Source of the DNA: Rouxiella badensis
Lineage (GTDB): Bacteria; Pseudomonadota; Gammaproteobacteria; Enterobacterales; Enterobacteriaceae
Length of the DNA stretch: 42,388 bases
Reading direction: 5' to 3'
Assembly (NCBI RefSeq): GCF_002093665.1
Contig: NZ_MRWE01000042.1
Span: 1 to 42,388 of the forward strand
The notes below the pieces were generated by a model. The model saw nothing but the letters and a program-made list of their open reading frames with translations, had not been told where the DNA came from and did not search any database. Shown piece by piece: positions 39,326-42,388 of this stretch (position 1 is the first letter of the stretch; the number at the start of each line of letters is the position of its first letter). A program made the position numbers and the translations under genes.

Positions 39326-40663
39326 ATGAGCACACCACAAAATAATGCTGGCGCTGGGCAAGGGCTGTTAGAGCGTCTGTTTAAATTGACTCAGCATGGA
39401 ACGACGCTGAAAACCGAAACGGTTGCCGGATTCACCACCTTCCTGACCATGGTGTATATCGTCTTCGTTAACCCGCAGATTCTTGGCGTAGCGGGCATGG
39501 ACAAACAGGCGGTGTTTGTGACCACCTGTCTGATTGCCGCGTTCGGCAGCATTTTGATGGGGCTGATCGCCAATCTGCCGGTCGCACTGGCGCCGGCAAT
39601 GGGCCTCAATGCCTTCTTCGCCTTTGTGGTGGTTGGTGCAATGGGGATTTCCTGGCAGACCGGCATGGGCGCGATTTTCTGGGGAGCGGTCGGACTGTTC
39701 CTGCTGACCATTTTCCGCGTGCGCTACTGGATGATAGCCAATATTCCGTCCAGTTTGCGGGTCGGCATCACCGCCGGTATCGGACTGTTTATTGGCATGA
39801 TGGGGCTGAAAAATGCCGGCATCGTGGTGGCCAATCCCGACACGTTGGTGACTATCGGTAAACTGACCTCGCATTCGGTGCTGCTGGGCGCCCTGGGCTT
39901 CTTCATTATCGCCATTCTGGCAGCGCGTAACATTCATGCCGCCGTGCTTATCTCCATCGTCATTACTACGCTGATTGGCTGGGCAATGGGGGACGTGCAC
40001 TACGCGGGCGTGTGGTCTATGCCGCCGAGCGTGACGTCGGTGGTGGGCCAGGTTGATATCAAAGGGTCACTGAATCTTGGCCTATCAGGCGTTATCTTCT
40101 CCTTTATGCTGGTTAACCTGTTCGACTCCTCGGGCACGCTGATTGGCGTCACCGACAAGGCCGGTCTGGCCGACAGCGAGGGTAAATTCCCGCAGATGAA
40201 GCAGGCGCTGTTTGTCGACAGCCTCAGCTCGGTAGCGGGTTCCTTTATCGGTACTTCGGCTATCAGCACCTACATCGAAAGCTGTTCCGGCGTGGCCATC
40301 GGTGGGCGTACCGGCCTCACCGCCGTCGTTACCGGACTGCTGTTCTTGTTGGTTATCTTTATTTCCCCGCTGGCCGGAATGGTGCCGGCCTACGCGGCGG
40401 CCGGGGCGCTTATCTACGTCGGCGTGCTGATGACTTCAAGCCTGGCACGCGTCACCTGGGACGACCTCACTGAAGCGGTTCCTGCGTTTGTGACCGCCGT
40501 GATGATGCCGTTCAGCTTCTCGATTACCGAGGGAATAGCCTTAGGGTTTATCTCTTACGTGGTGATGAAACTGGGCAGTGGGCGCTTTAAAGACATCAGC
40601 GCCTGCGTGTGGGTTGTCACGCTGCTGTTCGTGCTAAAAATCGCGTTTATTGATAACAAATAA
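39326..40663 (+). CDS. adeP: Adenine permease AdeP
   Basis: AdeP (YieG) is a high-affinity proton-coupled adenine importer of the AzgA-type NCS2 family in the inner membrane. The 445-residue length equals the E. coli protein. The sequence is highly hydrophobic, with about thirteen membrane segments. Family blocks are GFTTFLTMVYIVFVNPQIL, ALAPAMGLNAFFAFVVV and the substrate-site stretch VNLFDSSGTLIGVTDKAGL, followed by GTSAISTYIESCSGVAIGGR. No clear PurR box was found in the 266 bases upstream, and the promoter is not obvious. Confidence 0.93.
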   Translation: MSTPQNNAGAGQGLLERLFKLTQHGTTLKTETVAGFTTFLTMVYIVFVNPQILGVAGMDKQAVFVTTCLIAAFGSILMGLIANLPVALAPAMGLNAFFAFVVVGAMGISWQTGMGAIFWGAVGLFLLTIFRVRYWMIANIPSSLRVGITAGIGLFIGMMGLKNAGIVVANPDTLVTIGKLTSHSVLLGALGFFIIAILAARNIHAAVLISIVITTLIGWAMGDVHYAGVWSMPPSVTSVVGQVDIKGSLNLGLSGVIFSFMLVNLFDSSGTLIGVTDKAGLADSEGKFPQMKQALFVDSLSSVAGSFIGTSAISTYIESCSGVAIGGRTGLTAVVTGLLFLLVIFISPLAGMVPAYAAAGALIYVGVLMTSSLARVTWDDLTEAVPAFVTAVMMPFSFSITEGIALGFISYVVMKLGSGRFKDISACVWVVTLLFVLKIAFIDNK

Positions 40664-40676
40664 AATCGCCTAAATA

Positions 40677-40704
40677 TCGTCCCCTACTTTTCGGTGGGGG
40701 ACGA
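40677..40704. terminator. Hairpin between convergent adeP and chrR
   Basis: TCGTCCCC (40677-40684) pairs with GGGGACGA (40697-40704), and the stem extends inwards through TAC/GTG with one G-T pair. It can end transcription from both convergent genes; a T6 tract lies some 20 bases downstream on the plus strand. Confidence 0.6.
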
Positions 40705-40734
40705 GTCGAATCAGGCCGGTTTTTTCCCGCTAAA

Positions 40735-41304
40735 TTATTTCTTAAATCGACGCGTAAAGTCTGAAAACGCGCTGAGTTGGCCGGTAAGGTGATCCAGCGT
40801 GCTTTGATCGATAACCTCTCCAAGCTGTGCATCCACCTTGCTTTGAATTACACCGCCCATAAACTCCGGTTTGTTAAGCACCATGGCGTCGAGGAACACC
40901 AGAATCTGACGCAGATGATACTGACAGCGTGCGCCGCCAATTGCCCCCATTGAGCTGGTTTCAATCAGCACCGGTTTCCCCGCCATCGGCTGCTCAGGCA
41001 CGCGTGAAAGCCAGTCGATGGCATTCTTCAGTCCGCCCGGCACCGAATAGTTGTATTCCGGCGTCACGATGATGACGCCGTCAGCCTGGCGAATGTGCTC
41101 GGCAATTTTTTCGATGGTCGGCGGAAAGCCCGACTCCTGCTGGATATCGGCATCGTAAAGCGGAATGTCGCCAATCGAAGGCAGAGCCTCAATGGTGACG
41201 CCTTCAGGCGCCAGCTTCGGCAGCGTGCGCGCAACCATCGCGTTAAAAGACCCTTTACGCAAGCTGCCTAACAGGGTGACAAACTTCAGGGGTTGAGCTG
41301 ACAT
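40735..41304 (-). CDS. chrR: NAD(P)H-dependent FMN quinone/chromate reductase ChrR
   Basis: ChrR (YieF) is a cytoplasmic flavoprotein that reduces quinones by two electrons and can reduce chromate and other metals, limiting redox cycling. The 189-residue protein has the FMN phosphate loop LLGSLRKGSFNAMV (about 10-23) and the flavin contact region TPEYNYSVPGGLKNAIDWLS. SSMGAIGGARCQYHLRQIL is also conserved. It is nearly the same length as E. coli YieF (188). CAGGAG lies upstream of the ATG. It is in the same orientation as yieE and may be transcribed with it. Confidence 0.95.
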   Translation of the reverse strand: MSAQPLKFVTLLGSLRKGSFNAMVARTLPKLAPEGVTIEALPSIGDIPLYDADIQQESGFPPTIEKIAEHIRQADGVIIVTPEYNYSVPGGLKNAIDWLSRVPEQPMAGKPVLIETSSMGAIGGARCQYHLRQILVFLDAMVLNKPEFMGGVIQSKVDAQLGEVIDQSTLDHLTGQLSAFSDFTRRFKK

Positions 41305-41352
41305 TAACGACTCCTGGCTTATTGAGTAGGGGGAAGATAGCTACAATGCTGG

Positions 41353-42075
41353 CTACTTGGCCGGCGGTAGACTGGTTAATTTCATAAAGTGTAGCGAATC
41401 GACCTGCTGTTGGGGGGAAAATGTCGCGGTGCGGATGAATCCCTCATCGGGATCGTAGCACCAGCAGATCAGCCGCTGAATGGCCGGGCTGTGTGCGCAC
41501 GACCAGACGATGGGGCCTTCAATATCGCTCATGACCTGCACGTCTGAGGTTACGCTCGAGCGTAAACGTCCTGAAGAAGGGTGCAGGCTCAGCGTATCGG
41601 CGGTGAACTCGCTCTGGCCCGACAGTTTGTGCACGCTCTGGCGGATGCATTCGAGCTGCGAGGCTGACTCTTCGGGATCGGACTGGAGGGTGACCCAGTT
41701 TTTTTCTGCGACAGTGAATGCAGACCGGCGGGGATGATGGCTAGCCCCGAGGGCGTGAAGAATCTCTAAATCAAGGCCCGCTTTACCTTCGCCGCTCAGC
41801 ATCACGCCCAGCTGGTTCCCTGCATAGGCCAGGCTGAAATCGGGCAAACCGCTGGCGGAAAAACTTGGGCGACCGCTGGGCTGAATGATTATCTGCGGCA
41901 GTCGAGCGATTCCGTAAAGATAAAACATCAGCTCTGCAAGCAGGACACGTCCGTGGATAAATCGTCTGGCAGGCTTCGGGGAAAGGGTGTTGGCGAAAGT
42001 TAATACTTCCGCGGGTAAACGGTGGATGTCCGGCTCGCTTTCCGTGATGGTCCATCGGGCAAAGTGGCACGCCAT
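41353..42075 (-). CDS. yieE: 4'-phosphopantetheinyl transferase superfamily protein YieE
   Basis: This 240-residue protein resembles E. coli YieE over its whole length (MACHFARWTITE; RVLLAELMFYLYGIARLP; FSLAYAGNQLGVMLSGEGKAGLDLE). The family normally transfers phosphopantetheine from coenzyme A to carrier proteins. The first metal motif survives (GLDLE, about 99-103), but the usual second motif W/FxxKExxxK reads CIRQSVHKLSG, so the catalytic Glu is missing. E. coli YieE has a similar deviation (LRRSVLKL). Function is therefore uncertain. AGGGAG precedes the ATG, and chrR starts 48 bases downstream of its stop. Confidence 0.85.
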   Translation of the reverse strand: MACHFARWTITESEPDIHRLPAEVLTFANTLSPKPARRFIHGRVLLAELMFYLYGIARLPQIIIQPSGRPSFSASGLPDFSLAYAGNQLGVMLSGEGKAGLDLEILHALGASHHPRRSAFTVAEKNWVTLQSDPEESASQLECIRQSVHKLSGQSEFTADTLSLHPSSGRLRSSVTSDVQVMSDIEGPIVWSCAHSPAIQRLICWCYDPDEGFIRTATFSPQQQVDSLHFMKLTSLPPAK

Positions 42076-42388
42076 TGATCACTCCCTGAGTAATGGTTCG
42101 TACATGGCTTAGCTTGAGGTCTGTCCATAGTACTGTCTTAGTGTAAATTATATAAATATTTATACCTGGAGCGTATAAAGGTGAATAAGAATAACCTGTT
42201 AGTTGCCTGGGTTCTTTTTGCTGTTTTATAAAGGAAAATTTGTCCTTTTTGCGTGTTAACCGCCGAAGGCCTGGGTCGTAGCGGGTAGGGTTCGAGGTGA
42301 AGGACGAGGGGGAATATTCCCTCCTGGCAAAATTTTTTTTAATTTAATAGAGTCGGGAGGGGCAAGGTAATTAAGAAAAGAACATTTA
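42076..42388. other. Right-end intergenic region
   Basis: These 313 bases upstream of yieE hold no recognised gene. A/T-rich sequence around 42140-42165 (AATTATATAAATATTTATAC) could be promoter DNA for either direction. Two small hairpins are visible: AAAGGA/TCCTTT at 42230-42248, and GAGGG/CCCTC at 42306-42323 followed some nine bases later by a T8 tract, a possible plus-strand terminator. The only ORF of note is the 16-codon one listed separately. Confidence 0.5.
42181..42231 (+). CDS. Possible 16-residue hydrophobic peptide ORF
   Basis: A GTG start with GGAG nine bases upstream opens a frame encoding MNKNNLLVAWVLFAVL and ending in TAA. A charged/polar start followed by a hydrophobic stretch resembles bacterial small membrane peptides. 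The stop codon overlaps the start of a short hairpin (42230-42248) followed by T residues, so a leader-peptide role is also possible. There is no homology evidence, and such short frames arise easily by chance. Confidence 0.2.
   Translation: MNKNNLLVAWVLFAVL

Overview
This window is chromosomal DNA from an enterobacterium (order Enterobacterales). Almost every gene is recognisable as an Escherichia coli K-12 orthologue, and the order follows the E. coli oriC region read in reverse: yieP - rbsRKBCAD - kup - ravA-viaA - asnC - mioC - oriC - mnmG - rsmG - atpIBEFHAGDC - glmUS - pstSCAB-phoU - yieH - adeP - chrR - yieE. Departures from E. coli (no hsrA, no asnA, no bgl operon, extra genes between glmS and pstS) suggest a Yersiniaceae-type relative such as the Serratia/Rahnella/Rouxiella group. 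The genus is an inference and was not checked by any search.

Left part (1-9248). Base 1 lies in the upstream region of a ribosomal RNA operon that runs leftwards out of the window: a P1-type rrn promoter is readable on the minus strand at about 86-150. The GntR-family gene yieP follows. It converges on the complete ribose operon, which runs rbsD-A-C-B-K-R on the minus strand behind a sigma70 promoter with two GAAACGTTTC-core RbsR palindromes. The potassium transporter kup lies upstream of rbsD, separated from it by a strong terminator.

Origin region (9249-16822). ravA-viaA and asnC read towards the chromosomal replication origin. asnA, which lies between viaA and asnC in E. coli, is absent. 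mioC has the classical DnaA box in its promoter. oriC (13243-13514) has recognisable R1-R4 DnaA boxes, the AT-rich 13-mer unwinding region and 11 GATC sites. mnmG and rsmG follow, then a 640-base AT-rich gap that ends in the atp promoter.

Central part (16823-27576). The complete nine-gene F1Fo ATP synthase operon ends in a textbook terminator. glmU and glmS (UDP-GlcNAc precursor synthesis) follow, with several stem-loops in the glmS leader and the Tn7 attachment region at the glmS 3' end.

Accessory part (27577-32800). A glycosyltransferase-like orphan gene sits directly after glmS. It meets tail to tail a four-gene minus-strand operon: an exported peroxiredoxin, a short DsbD/ScsB-like membrane thiol reductase, an ECF sigma factor and an NrsF/DUF1109-type membrane anti-sigma factor. 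A candidate promoter GCAACC-N16-CGAA precedes the peroxiredoxin gene. It closely resembles the promoter type described for the NrsF-controlled sigma factor of Caulobacter. This looks like a self-contained, stress-inducible system for reducing peroxides in the cell envelope, and it is the most interesting part of the window. rluF follows.

Right part (32801-42388). The phosphate-transport operon pstSCAB-phoU has two Pho boxes. Then come a TetR-family regulator that appears to start at a CTG codon, the phosphatase yieH, the adenine permease adeP, the quinone/chromate reductase chrR and the phosphopantetheinyl-transferase-like yieE. The last 313 bases hold no recognised gene, only a possible 16-codon ORF.
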